Counted from the stretch's first letter, positions 29,555 through 39,556 are shown. The stretch is DNA of 64,000 nucleotides from Coprobacillus sp. (GCA_021203905.1 JAJQAG010000001.1:1-64000), one strand, 5' to 3'. The notes: a model not told the origin generated them from the letters alone. Translations and numbers: made by a program.

Positions 29555-30004
29555 ATGCTCAAAATCTATACCACTCCGAGTTGTTCATCTTGTAAGAAAG
29601 TCAAACAATGGCTAGAAGAACAAGGAATCCCCTATGTAGAGAAGAATATCTTTGCGTCCGCTCTCAACGAAAAAGAGCTCACAGAGATTCTTTCACTCAC
29701 AGAAAACGGGACCGACGATATCATCTCTAAGAGAAGTCGTATCATCAGAGAGAACAACATCGATATTGATTCGATGTCGATTAAAGAACTCATTGAATTT
29801 ATTAAAGCGAATCCCTCAGTTCTCAAAAGACCCATTATCTTAGATGATAAGAAATTTCAAGTTGGTTATAACCCTGATGAGATTACAGTGTTTCTCTCCC
29901 GCGCAAAAAGAATTGCTCTCTGGGAGTGCCAGAGAGGGCAGTGTGGAGAGTGTGACCAATGTCCTATTGGTCTCACGGATGAAGATTTAAAAAGGAGCGA
30001 CTAG
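29555..30004 (+). CDS. Spx/ArsC-family protein with C-terminal Cys cluster
   Basis: MLKIYTTPSCSSCKKVKQWLEEQGIPY; C-terminal CQRGQCGECDQC. Confidence 0.85.
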   Translation: MLKIYTTPSCSSCKKVKQWLEEQGIPYVEKNIFASALNEKELTEILSLTENGTDDIISKRSRIIRENNIDIDSMSIKELIEFIKANPSVLKRPIILDDKKFQVGYNPDEITVFLSRAKRIALWECQRGQCGECDQCPIGLTDEDLKRSD

Positions 30005-30592
30005 TTAAAGCGTCGCTCTCTGATATTTTGTTTTATATTCTTTCGAGATCTCAAAGCCGAAGTTAGTGGAGATCTTTTTTAATAGGTCGAGGGCCTTTTC
30101 TTTCTCTGGACACTCCACCTCGATATCGTAGTCCTTTACTTCTTCTTCCTCAACGAGGTAACTATTGGAGTCAATGACAATCTTAGCGTCCTCCTCAACA
30201 ATCTCGAATCGCTTCGTGTGCATCTCTCCCTTTTTCGTAAAGGTAATCATTGATAAGTCTTTCTCTTTAAGAGCCTCTTTAATCTCTCCTTCTGGGAGAA
30301 TGTGATTATCTAAGAGATCACTTTTTGTGAGAACATCAATCGCTTGAGTGTACTCCTCAGACTCCATCTCACTTAGAAGAATCTTTAAAGATAACTCCAC
30401 AGAAGCATCAGTGGTTCTTAGCCTTAAAAAGCAATCATGATCCGCTAGGTCAGAAGCCTCACTATCGAGATAGATGTTATCCATATCTATAAATGGAGTC
30501 GCGGGATGCGCGCGTAGATAAGCCGCGCAAAGAGAAATATAGGTCTCTTCACTAATAAATGATCTAGTTTCAATTTCGTTTATTTTTGACAT
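30005..30592 (-). CDS. CYTH domain protein
   Basis: N-terminal E.E.R motif (INEIETRSFI), FLRLRTTDASVELSLKI, alternating charged strands. Confidence 0.8.
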   Translation of the reverse strand: MSKINEIETRSFISEETYISLCAAYLRAHPATPFIDMDNIYLDSEASDLADHDCFLRLRTTDASVELSLKILLSEMESEEYTQAIDVLTKSDLLDNHILPEGEIKEALKEKDLSMITFTKKGEMHTKRFEIVEEDAKIVIDSNSYLVEEEEVKDYDIEVECPEKEKALDLLKKISTNFGFEISKEYKTKYQRATL

Positions 30593-30749
30593 GCCCCTAA
30601 TTTTAAACTAAAGGACATAATTTTTCAATAAAAGATGGGTTAAAAGAGATTAATATTTAACCCACAATAAATGAAGAGAGATATACGAAAAAGAGCAAAA
30701 ATTCTTTCTTTTATTTATAATGTTTTTAAAACATTTTAAAATAGTGGTT

Positions 30750-31520
30750 ATGAAAGTTGCATTTTATAGTAAAGAAGATCGAGAGGATGCGAGAGCAATT
30801 ATCTATAGTCTTGCTCTTTCCTTAAGAAGAAGTGGTTATGATATCGTAGAGGAGAAGCCAGATATCGTTATTGTCATCGGTGGAGACGGAACCTATTTAA
30901 AGGCTATTCAACACTACGCTAATGACCTCGATAAAGTCTCTTTTGTGGGTATTGGAATCGGGGAGCTTTCCTATTTCTATGATTTTACAGGAGAGAATTG
31001 GGAAGATATCACCTACGCTTTAACATCTAAATTTTTAGAAACTGTCGAGTATCCTCTTCTTGAATGCACACTAAATAAAAAGAAATATTACGCCTTTAAT
31101 GATTTCAGAATCATTAACCCCACCAGAGTTGAGAGTATTTATATCTCTATTAATGGTGAAGGCTTTGAAAAGATTGTTGCCGATGGAGTGTGTGTGGCCA
31201 CTCCGATTGGAAGTACTGGTTTTAATAAATCTAATCGTGGAGCGGTTATCCATCCTTCTCTAGATGCTTTCCAATTAACGGAGATTAATTCTATTACAAA
31301 TAGAAATGCTTCTAGTCTTGGATCACCACTTGTTCTCTCTGGTCGTGATTCTTTAATTGTCGCGGTGGATGGACCCTTTAAGTTCTGTTATGATTGTCTT
31401 GATATCGATGTCAAAGATGCCACAAATATTGAGATCACTAAATCAAAGAAAACAGTAAAGATTTTAAGGATTAAAGATTATTCGTTCTATCAATCCCTTA
31501 AAGAAGGATTCGTGAAGTAA
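30750..31520 (+). CDS. nadK: NAD kinase
   Basis: VIVIGGDGTYLKAI; VADGVCVATPIGSTGFNKSN. Confidence 0.93.
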   Translation: MKVAFYSKEDREDARAIIYSLALSLRRSGYDIVEEKPDIVIVIGGDGTYLKAIQHYANDLDKVSFVGIGIGELSYFYDFTGENWEDITYALTSKFLETVEYPLLECTLNKKKYYAFNDFRIINPTRVESIYISINGEGFEKIVADGVCVATPIGSTGFNKSNRGAVIHPSLDAFQLTEINSITNRNASSLGSPLVLSGRDSLIVAVDGPFKFCYDCLDIDVKDATNIEITKSKKTVKILRIKDYSFYQSLKEGFVK

Positions 31521-31912
31521 TGGAAGATAAAACCTGGATTCAAAATAACTGGTGGACGCTTGTGCTCATCGGTTTTATTATCCTTGTCCTTATCATCATT
31601 TTAATCGTAGGTGTTTATCTCTTGAGAAGAAGAAAACGAGTTGTCCCTGTTCAACAAAATGATTTTGAGAAGGAACTCGTTCAAGCCTTTGGTGGGGATG
31701 AGAATATTATCGCTGTCACCATCTTGGGTAATAAGCTTCAAGTGGAGGTCAATAACTTCCAGATCATTGATAAAACTTCTCTTTCTCGTCTTGGAATTAC
31801 CCACACTGTGCAAAAGGCACACCTGTTAACCATTTCTTCTTCTAACTCTAAAAAAAGTGTGCAAGAAATAGAGAGTCTCCTCTCTAATCACATTAAAGGT
31901 GTCAAATATTAA
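31520..31912 (+). CDS. Membrane-anchored degenerate PTS EIIB-like domain protein
   Basis: TM then ELVQAFGGDENIIAVTILGNKLQVEVNNFQIIDKTSLSRLGITHTVQKAHLLTI; EIIB pattern without active Cys. Confidence 0.6.
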   Translation: MEDKTWIQNNWWTLVLIGFIILVLIIILIVGVYLLRRRKRVVPVQQNDFEKELVQAFGGDENIIAVTILGNKLQVEVNNFQIIDKTSLSRLGITHTVQKAHLLTISSSNSKKSVQEIESLLSNHIKGVKY

Positions 31913-31914
31913 AA

Positions 31915-32514
31915 TTAGTGCAAAAACTCGATTTTTAAATCAAAATCACTGCAAAACTTCTTTAAATCTTTCAAAATCTCACTTGTGGGGAACCCCATGA
32001 TATTAGTGTAGCTCCCCCTAAATGAATCAATAAGAGGATATTCCTTACTCGACTCTTGTATCCCATACGCCCCCGCTTTATCATAGGGAGCTTTTTCTTT
32101 AACATATCTCTCTATGAGTTCATCATCGAGCTTATTAAATTTGACAAAAGAATGAACCTCACCATCGAGTTCATGATCTTGATAAATAAATGTATAAGCG
32201 GTAACCACTTCATGAGTCTTGTCTGAAAGAGTATGAAGCATGTCTAGTGCCCTATCATAGTTATAAGGTTTACCAATGATTTCATCTTCTAATATGACAA
32301 TCGTGTCACACCCAATCACTAAATCATCTGGATATGATTTTGCCCCTAACTTGGCTTTTCGTTTCGCCAGGTCTCTAACGCACTCTAGGGGTGCTAGCTT
32401 CTTTGATTCCTCTTCATCTATCTCTGTATCTATACACAAAAAAGAAGAGCATATCTCTTTGAATAGCTCTCTTCTTCTTGGTGATTTACTAGCAAGGGTA
32501 ACTTTCGTGTCCAT
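31915..32514 (-). CDS. maf: Maf nucleotide pyrophosphatase
   Basis: LASKSPRRRELFKEI; GCDTIVILEDEIIGKP; GAYGIQ. Confidence 0.95.
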   Translation of the reverse strand: MDTKVTLASKSPRRRELFKEICSSFLCIDTEIDEEESKKLAPLECVRDLAKRKAKLGAKSYPDDLVIGCDTIVILEDEIIGKPYNYDRALDMLHTLSDKTHEVVTAYTFIYQDHELDGEVHSFVKFNKLDDELIERYVKEKAPYDKAGAYGIQESSKEYPLIDSFRGSYTNIMGFPTSEILKDLKKFCSDFDLKIEFLH

Positions 32515-34187
32515 TATTCAACTGCATTCATGATTAGGGGGATAACCATCGGTGTGCGGTGAGTGGTTTCTTGGAAGTAGTGAGTGGCGGTGGCCTTCAT
32601 CTCGTTCTTTAACTCCGCAAAGGTGGTCTTGCGGGCAAGAAGTTCATTAACTCTATCTAAGACTAGCTGACGACAGATTTCCATTCTTTGGTCGTTAGCA
32701 CTGAATAAAAGTCCTTTCCCAACGAGTTTTGGGGGCACAATTAATGTATTGGTCTTTGGATCAAGGCCAATAGAGATAGTCAACATTCCCTCTTCTGTAA
32801 GAGCGATTCGATCTTGAATCACCGCTTCCGCTAGACCGGAGATATCTGTTCCATCGATATAGGTATTACCCGCTTCTACTGGATAACCACGAGACACCTT
32901 ATGATTTACTAATCTCAGAGTGTCGCCATTATCCATGACAAAGGTATTTTCTCTCTCCACCCCAAGAGTGGTGGCTAAGTCCGCATGGGTAAGTAGCATA
33001 CGATATTCACCATGGACTGGCATAAAGTATTTTGGTTTTAATAGCTTAATGACAAGACGAAGTTCTTGTTTTCCTGGGTGACCAGAGGAGTGGATATCCG
33101 CAAGGATGGAATTAGTGATCACTGTGGCTCCACCTCTTGATAGGGTATTAACCACTTTATCGATGAGTTGTCCATTTCCAGGAATTGCGGAACTAGAGAA
33201 GATGACTGTGTCACCTGGGATAATCTTGACATCTTTATGCTCTCCATTAGCAATTCTTGCTAATGCGGACATACTTTCACCCTGACTTCCCGTACAAAGA
33301 ATCACGGTTTCAAATGGACGATAGTTCTTTAACTCTTCCGCTTTAATGAGGTCCTCATCTTTAATATGGATATAACCATATTGTCTGGAGATCTCAACGG
33401 CCTTCTCCATACTTCTTCCTAAGATACAAATCTTTTTGTTTCGATTTGCCGCGACTTCAACAACTTGTTGAATACGAGAGATATTAGAGGCGAAGGTCGC
33501 CACAATAAGTCTTCCGCTTGCACTATCAAAGATTTCTTCAATTGAGGAGAGGACATTTCTTTCACTAGGAGTGTATCCTTCTTGTTCTGCGTTTGTGGAA
33601 TCACTTAAGAGAAGATCAACTCCTTCACTTCCAAGTCTCGCCATCGTGGTCAAATCAATGTCTGGTCCCACGGGAGTGAGATCCACTTTAAAATCTCCTG
33701 TCGAGACCACTCTCCCTTCAGGGGTGTCAATACAGATTCCATAAGAATCTGGGATAGAGTGAGTCACTCTAAAGAAGGTAATATGGAAGTCATCAATATC
33801 TAAGACGGAGTCATCACTATACTCCACAATATTAACCGCAGTGGTGACTTTAAAATCTTCAAGTTTAAATCTAATAAGCGCCGCCGCGAGTTTCGGCGCG
33901 TATATCACTGGAATCTTCACGCTTTGGACGAGGAAGGGAATCGCCCCGATATGATCTTCATGTCCGTGAGTAATCACTAAGGCTCTAATCTTATTACGGT
34001 TATTTTTTAGGTGTGTGTAATCTTGAATGATGTAATCAATGCCCGGGTATTCAGTCCCAGGGAATCTCACACCCGCATCAATGATTAAAAGAGAGGTATC
34101 AGTCTCTAAACAATACATGTTCTTTCCGACTTCTCCAAGCCCTCCTAGCGCATAAATAGAAACAGGGGTAGATCCGCTTTTTGGCAT
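32514..34187 (-). CDS. rnj: Ribonuclease J
   Basis: LGGLGEVGKNMY; THGHEDHIGAIP; SGHPGKQELRLVIKLLKPKYFMPVHGE. Confidence 0.96.
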   Translation of the reverse strand: MPKSGSTPVSIYALGGLGEVGKNMYCLETDTSLLIIDAGVRFPGTEYPGIDYIIQDYTHLKNNRNKIRALVITHGHEDHIGAIPFLVQSVKIPVIYAPKLAAALIRFKLEDFKVTTAVNIVEYSDDSVLDIDDFHITFFRVTHSIPDSYGICIDTPEGRVVSTGDFKVDLTPVGPDIDLTTMARLGSEGVDLLLSDSTNAEQEGYTPSERNVLSSIEEIFDSASGRLIVATFASNISRIQQVVEVAANRNKKICILGRSMEKAVEISRQYGYIHIKDEDLIKAEELKNYRPFETVILCTGSQGESMSALARIANGEHKDVKIIPGDTVIFSSSAIPGNGQLIDKVVNTLSRGGATVITNSILADIHSSGHPGKQELRLVIKLLKPKYFMPVHGEYRMLLTHADLATTLGVERENTFVMDNGDTLRLVNHKVSRGYPVEAGNTYIDGTDISGLAEAVIQDRIALTEEGMLTISIGLDPKTNTLIVPPKLVGKGLLFSANDQRMEICRQLVLDRVNELLARKTTFAELKNEMKATATHYFQETTHRTPMVIPLIMNAVE

Positions 34188-34274
34188 TAGTAACAGTTGC
34201 TCCTAAAATAAGTCAATTGTCTATATCAGTTTTGCTATTTCTTATTATATCAATTACTTCGTAAAAGTTAATCA

Positions 34275-34823
34275 TTAAATTAACTCTTCATTATCTTTTC
34301 TCTTGTTCGGATTGAGTTTATCAATACGGTCATAGAAAAGGACTCCTTCAAGGTGATCAAACTCGTGTTGAAGGACCACTGCCTCATAACCCGAGGCATC
34401 AATAGTGATATCTTGTTTGGTGTGATAGTCATACGCTTTCATCTTGATGGCGTAGTGGCGGTGAGCTAGTCCTGGATGCTCTTCATCCACACTTAAGCAT
34501 CCCTCGCCTTCTTTCATAGCGATAAGCTTATATGATTCCTCAATAATCTGGGGGTTTACAAGTTGGTAGCACACCTCTTCTTGCTTCTCGTCTTTAGGGA
34601 TATAGATAACAAACATTCTCTTTAAGATTCCAAGTTGTGGAGCGGCTAAACCCACACCCGCACGAACATTGTGTTTTGTCGCATACTTCTCATCTTGACT
34701 CTTAATGATATAAGAAAGCATGAAATCAAGAGTCTCACAATCTTCCTTATCTAGGGGGAGAGTTAGTGGTTCACTCTTCATTCTTAACTTCGGATTTGGG
34801 TCTTTAATAATCTTATATTTCAC
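34275..34823 (-). CDS. def: Peptide deformylase
   Basis: GVGLAAPQLG, EGCLSV, QHEFDHLEGVLFYDR. Confidence 0.96.
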   Translation of the reverse strand: MKYKIIKDPNPKLRMKSEPLTLPLDKEDCETLDFMLSYIIKSQDEKYATKHNVRAGVGLAAPQLGILKRMFVIYIPKDEKQEEVCYQLVNPQIIEESYKLIAMKEGEGCLSVDEEHPGLAHRHYAIKMKAYDYHTKQDITIDASGYEAVVLQHEFDHLEGVLFYDRIDKLNPNKRKDNEELI

Positions 34824-34887
34824 AAAGGTTATTTTATCATAATATGATTACTAAATAAAGGTTAACAAAGTGTATAATGAGAGAGAT

Positions 34888-35247
34888 ATGGATGAAGAAT
34901 TACTCACATATGTTGACAAGGTAAAACAGGATTTAAGAGAAGATCCTTCTTTTAACAAGTTAAAAGAACTTGAAGAGATTATGAATACTGACCCCGAGAT
35001 CATCACCCTCTCTAGGGCGATGCAAGAGGCTCAAGCCCTCTATAATGAGGCTTTAGAAAAAGAAGGAGAGATGGGTAGAGGTACAAAGGAGAGACAACTC
35101 GTTTTTGTGGCCGCGAAAAACGCCCTATATTCTCACCCCGTGGTTAAAGAATATTTAGATAATTATTCCAAGTATCGAGAACTACTTGAAACTATTAACG
35201 AAGAGATCTTTGCCCCTCTTAAGGTGAACCTATGCCCAAAAAAGTAG
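34888..35247 (+). CDS. YlbF-family protein
   Basis: Helical pattern DPEIITLSRAMQEAQALYNEAL...NALYSHPVVKEYLDN. Confidence 0.7.
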   Translation: MDEELLTYVDKVKQDLREDPSFNKLKELEEIMNTDPEIITLSRAMQEAQALYNEALEKEGEMGRGTKERQLVFVAAKNALYSHPVVKEYLDNYSKYRELLETINEEIFAPLKVNLCPKK

Positions 35248-35807
35248 AAAGCTTAAGAATCATCAGCGGCACTCTCCGTCATCGAAGAATTCTTTTCCCT
35301 ACCAATGGAACAAGACCCACAAAAGACAAAGTCAAGGAAGCCTTATTCTCTTCTCTTGGAAATATTAATGATAAAGTCTTTTTAGACTTATATGCTGGTA
35401 GTGGACAGATGGGATTAGAGGCCCTCTCTCGGGGCGCCACTCTCTCCTATTTTGTGGATAATAACCCAGAGTGTATCTCTGTCATTAAAAAGAATATTGA
35501 CTCTCTCGACTTAAATGAGTGTTCTTGTGTGTTAAGGACAAATGATAGAACCGCTCTTGAAAATCTCTCTCAAGAAGGTGTTAAGTTTGACATCATCTAT
35601 ATTGATCCACCCTATGAAGAAGAACACTATAGTGAGATCTTAGATGATATCTCTCGTTTATCACTTTTAAATAATAATGGTATAATCATTATTGAATCTA
35701 ATCATCCCCTAGAGGAGAGCGATTATCCAAACTATTTTATTACTAAGAGAAAGAACTTTGGATTTATCAATCTCACATACTTAACAAGAAAAGAAGAAAC
35801 ATTATGA
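35232..35807 (+). CDS. rsmD: 16S rRNA (guanine966-N2)-methyltransferase
   Basis: RIISGTLRHRRI, TRPTKDKVKEALFS, DLYAGSGQMGLEALSRGA, DPPY. Confidence 0.93.
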   Translation: MPKKVESLRIISGTLRHRRILFPTNGTRPTKDKVKEALFSSLGNINDKVFLDLYAGSGQMGLEALSRGATLSYFVDNNPECISVIKKNIDSLDLNECSCVLRTNDRTALENLSQEGVKFDIIYIDPPYEEEHYSEILDDISRLSLLNNNGIIIIESNHPLEESDYPNYFITKRKNFGFINLTYLTRKEETL

Positions 35808-36277
35808 AAATTGCCGTTTATCCTGGAAGCTTTGACCCCATCACTAATGGACATCTTGATATCTTAGAGAGAGCCCTCACCCTTTTTGATAAGGTCATTG
35901 TTTTAGTGGCGCAGAATCCCACAAAAAAGAATAGGTTCTCTATCCAAGAGAGAGTGGAGATGATTAAAGAAGCGGTTAAGGATTATCCTAATGTCAGTGT
36001 GGACGCCACTGATGAGCTCACTGTGGAGTACGCAAAAAAGGTTGGTGCCACTCATCTCATCCGTGGTTTACGAGCGGTCTCTGATTTTGAATACGAGTTC
36101 CAACTCAATAGTGCGAATAATTATATTGATAAAAAAATAGACATGGTCTTTTTCATGTCGAGTGGGAATAAATCATTTATTAATTCTTCCACGATTGTGG
36201 AGATGGCCCAGTCTGGAATTGATGTGTCCTCTCTGGTTCCTGCTGTCGTAGTGGAGAAACTCAAATCACTTAAGTAA
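35804..36277 (+). CDS. coaD: Phosphopantetheine adenylyltransferase
   Basis: AVYPGSFDPITNGHLDILERA; STIVEMAQSG. Confidence 0.97.
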   Translation: MKIAVYPGSFDPITNGHLDILERALTLFDKVIVLVAQNPTKKNRFSIQERVEMIKEAVKDYPNVSVDATDELTVEYAKKVGATHLIRGLRAVSDFEYEFQLNSANNYIDKKIDMVFFMSSGNKSFINSSTIVEMAQSGIDVSSLVPAVVVEKLKSLK

Positions 36278-37003
36278 GATAATAGAGCCCATTCTTCCGT
36301 GGCTCTTTTCTTTTTTCCACGCACTATAGCAGTTAGGATCATCACAAGTATCAATCTCACAAGAATCGATATTCGTGTAGGGAACCCCCGCATCTATTAA
36401 ATCGTTTATATTGGAAAAAGGAGCGTCAAAAAATCCTTTTTCCCCGTTATATCGGTAACTATTTTCGCATTTTGCGTCGAATATTTTTTGTTTATCGACC
36501 TCATCGACCACAAAAGAAAGGTATTGTCTTGCGGGGCCAATATGAACAAAGATATCGCTTCCAGCGACATGGTATTTCTCTTTTAAGGTTTCAATGGTTT
36601 TTCTTGTTATGTGTTTTAAGGTTCCAGGATAACCCGCATGAATAATCCCCACAAGAGGAATCTTAGGGATATAGACAAATAGGGGCACACAGTCGGCATG
36701 GAAGCATCCAAGAGCAATCCCTCTTTCTGTGGTGTATAAAGCATCGGCATCCACTCCCTCAAAAGCATTCTCGCCTTTACCGAGATCTTTGATGGTGACC
36801 TCTTTGCTGACATCACTATGAGATTGGTGGGTCATAATGAGATGAGCGGTATCGATTCCAAGGTCTTGGCAGAGTCCTCTTCTATTCTCGGCAACCTCTT
36901 CGTGATTAGCGTCAGTCAACTGAAAAGCAATGTTACCCACTTCTCTTGTTGTGGTAACGGCGATGATATCATCTTTAAATTTATCCCAAGTAAAGTATTT
37001 CAT
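36266..37003 (-). CDS. pgeF: Laccase-domain (PgeF/YfiH) protein
   Basis: MTHQSHSDV; ALGCFHADCVPLFVYIP; GIIHAGYPGT; HIGPA; DDPNCYSAWKKEKSHGRMGSII. Confidence 0.88.
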   Translation of the reverse strand: MKYFTWDKFKDDIIAVTTTREVGNIAFQLTDANHEEVAENRRGLCQDLGIDTAHLIMTHQSHSDVSKEVTIKDLGKGENAFEGVDADALYTTERGIALGCFHADCVPLFVYIPKIPLVGIIHAGYPGTLKHITRKTIETLKEKYHVAGSDIFVHIGPARQYLSFVVDEVDKQKIFDAKCENSYRYNGEKGFFDAPFSNINDLIDAGVPYTNIDSCEIDTCDDPNCYSAWKKEKSHGRMGSIILLK

Positions 37004-37043
37004 CTTTTTTATAAAGAAAAACCATCATAACGATGGTTTCTTA

Positions 37044-37868
37044 TTAAGCATTCTTATCGTAGTAGTCTTTACCGAAGTATCCATCGTGGTTCCAGCAGTC
37101 CACAATAGTGGTGGCCTTAGCTTGAGGAGTAGTTGTGCTTCCTCCTCCATTCGCAGTTCCTTCATAATCGAAGAGAACTTCACTCACTCCATAGGAGTAT
37201 TCATGTGCCACATTATTCACGGTAAAGTCAATGAGGAAAGTAGTGGGGCTAGAGAAGGTATCAGGAGAGATCATATTCTCTAAGTCGGTTTCTAATACTT
37301 CACTGAAGGACTGGTAATAGTAGCTTTCAGTGTATTCACCAAAGACTGTCTCAAAGATAGTGTCCACTCGATCGAAGATGTAATCCTGGAAGAGGTTCTT
37401 ATCATCATCACTATCGAGGGTATCGATGAAGATAGAATAGAGAGCAAAGTCTCTTCCATCATTAATCTCATAACCGCTTTCATTCCAGTGGGCTTGAGCG
37501 TAGTTAAAGCCTTCATAAGCACTGTCACATCCCACACAATCTTCCTGGACAAAGGTAAGGAAGAATTTATCTGGATAGTCAGCGGAGGTTTCCACACCGT
37601 TATCTTTATCTTTGAGGAAGTCAAAGAGGTTATCGACTTCACTTTCTCCCTCTTCTGCCTTCTTGAGTTTGACTTCAAATTTCTTGTAGTAGTTGTAGGC
37701 GGCATCTGAACTATACCAAGATTTCACCCACACAACGATATAGGGGATAGCAAAAACCACAATGAAAATGGCGGCAACAATTAAAAGAGGTTGCACCCAA
37801 GCGGTGTTTTTAATCCAACGGCCAATTCTCTTGAAGAAGTTACCTATTGATACCCAAACAGCTTTCAT
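37044..37868 (-). CDS. Membrane-anchored extracytoplasmic protein with thioredoxin-like CxxC region
   Basis: Single TM; FFLTFVQEDCVGCDSAYEGFNYAQ. Confidence 0.5.
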   Translation of the reverse strand: MKAVWVSIGNFFKRIGRWIKNTAWVQPLLIVAAIFIVVFAIPYIVVWVKSWYSSDAAYNYYKKFEVKLKKAEEGESEVDNLFDFLKDKDNGVETSADYPDKFFLTFVQEDCVGCDSAYEGFNYAQAHWNESGYEINDGRDFALYSIFIDTLDSDDDKNLFQDYIFDRVDTIFETVFGEYTESYYYQSFSEVLETDLENMISPDTFSSPTTFLIDFTVNNVAHEYSYGVSEVLFDYEGTANGGGSTTTPQAKATTIVDCWNHDGYFGKDYYDKNA

Positions 37869-38050
37869 GTAATTTTTTACCTCGTCCTCGCAATCGCTTT
37901 TTTATTCTAGCACTAGCAATGCGATATTTCAATTAGTATTTATATACTAAATCTTTCCTTCTTTCAAGCACATTTTTTATATTTTTCGTCTTGTTTTTTC
38001 CTTCGTCAATGGTAAGATAATATCGCACTATAAAATAATGCGATAATTTT

Positions 38051-39049
38051 ATGACAAGAAGAGAAAAACTTACAAAGAAGTTTAATGATTATTTATTCGA
38101 TCACATCAGAATAAGAAGTACCCTTTCGCATAGCTGGTGCGCGCTTCTTGCACTTGTGAGCGCTTTTATCTATGCGTTTGGTTTTACTTGCTTCATTTCT
38201 ACCTCTGTTGAAGGGGGGATGACCCTTGTCTCTGGAGGGGTAGCAGGACTCAGTCAAAACATCATTCTCATTATCGATTTAGCGGGTGGCAACCTGGATC
38301 ACTACACCATGCAATCTATTCTCTATTTTGCCTTTAATATCCCCATTATCATCTTCGGTTTTATCTGTGTGGGAAAGAAATTTACTATCTACTCTATCGT
38401 CAATGTAGTGGCCTCTTCCATCCTTATTTCTGTCCTTCCAATGACCGGAATTACCGAAGCCATTCAAACCTCTCCCTTCATTGAGAACTCCGTTATCACT
38501 CGTGCTTTATTTGCGGGTGTGTGTACCGGTACCGCGGCAGCGATTGCCTTTAGAGGAGAATTCTCCTGTGGAGGAATGGATATCATCACCTATTATTTCG
38601 CTCTTAGAAAGTCAACCTCTGTGGGTCGATACATGATGCTTATTAACGGCATCATCATTGTCTTATACACCATCTTACTCCTCTGCTTCCCTAATCCTGA
38701 TTGGGCCACTGCCTTACTCTCTATCTTCTTCTCTATCACGATGTTATTTATTTCCTCCCTGTTGATAGATCTCATCAATGTCCGGAATAAGAAAGTACAA
38801 CTGCAGGTTATTACCTCTAATGATTATCTTGCGGAGATTCTCATCACCTACTTCCCCCATGGCGCCACCGCGCTCGAGGGCAAGGGTGTCTACTCCCACG
38901 CGGATAGGCATGTCATCTACATGGTCGTGAGTACCAGTGAGGTGAAGAAGGTCAGTCAAGTGGCGAAACAAGTGGACCAGCATGTCTTTATCGCCGCCAC
39001 ACCTTTAAACCAAGTCTATGGTTCTTTCTTCATTAAACCCGTGGAATAA
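38051..39049 (+). CDS. YitT family membrane protein with C-terminal DUF2179-like domain
   Basis: GLSQNIILII, RGEFSCGGMDIITYYFALRKS, C-terminal ITYFPHGATALEGKGVYSHADRHVIYMVVS. Confidence 0.9.
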   Translation: MTRREKLTKKFNDYLFDHIRIRSTLSHSWCALLALVSAFIYAFGFTCFISTSVEGGMTLVSGGVAGLSQNIILIIDLAGGNLDHYTMQSILYFAFNIPIIIFGFICVGKKFTIYSIVNVVASSILISVLPMTGITEAIQTSPFIENSVITRALFAGVCTGTAAAIAFRGEFSCGGMDIITYYFALRKSTSVGRYMMLINGIIIVLYTILLLCFPNPDWATALLSIFFSITMLFISSLLIDLINVRNKKVQLQVITSNDYLAEILITYFPHGATALEGKGVYSHADRHVIYMVVSTSEVKKVSQVAKQVDQHVFIAATPLNQVYGSFFIKPVE

Positions 39050-39118
39050 CAAGATAAAAAAATAAAAAAAAGAAGGGCTTTTAAGGCCTTTTTTCTTTTT
39101 TGTCAGGGAATTTAATAG

Positions 39119-39206
39119 TGGTGCTCATGGCCGGAGTCGAACCGGCACGGGCTCAACACCCGACGGATTTTAAGTCCGTTGCGTCTACCTATTCCGCCAT
39201 TTGAGC
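39119..39206 (-). tRNA. tRNA-Leu(TAA)
   Basis: ACGGA CTTAAAA TCCGT anticodon arm, long variable arm; two mismatches at base of acceptor stem. Confidence 0.88.
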
Positions 39207-39211
39207 AAAGA

Positions 39212-39287
39212 TGGTCTCCCGTAGAAGGTTCGAACTTCTGACCCCTTGATTAAAAGTCAAGTGCTCTACCGACTGAGCTAACGGGAG
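39212..39287 (-). tRNA. tRNA-Lys(TTT)
   Basis: CTCCCGTTAGCTCAG...TTGA CTTTTAA TCAA...ACGGGAG A CCA. Confidence 0.95.
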
Positions 39288-39300
39288 ACAGATTTTATTT

Positions 39301-39376
39301 TGGCTGGGGTAGGTGGATTCGAACCACCGGAATGACAGAGTCAAAGTCTGTTGCCTTACCTCTTGGCTATACCCCA
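39301..39376 (-). tRNA. tRNA-Gln(TTG)
   Basis: TGGGGTATAGCCAAG...ACAGA CTTTGAC TCTGT...TACCCCA G CCA. Confidence 0.95.
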
Positions 39377-39379
39377 AAG

Positions 39380-39463
39380 TGGTGGAGGGGGGTGGATTCG
39401 AACCGCCGTACCCGAAGGAGCTGATTTACAGTCAGCCGCGTTTAGCCACTTCGCTACCCCTCC
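39380..39463 (-). tRNA. tRNA-Tyr(GTA)
   Basis: GGAGGGGTAGCGAAGTGGC...CTGA CTGTAAA TCAG...variable arm...CCA. Confidence 0.94.
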
Positions 39464-39480
39464 AAGGGTTATATCTTTCA

Positions 39481-39556
39481 TGGTGGATGCTGAGGGGCTC
39501 GAACCCCCGACCTCCGCCGTGTAAAGGCGATGCTCTCCCAGCTGAGCTAAGCATCC
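39481..39556 (-). tRNA. tRNA-Val(TAC)
   Basis: GGATGCTTAGCTCAGCTGG...CGCC TTTACAC GGCG...CCA. Confidence 0.95.
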
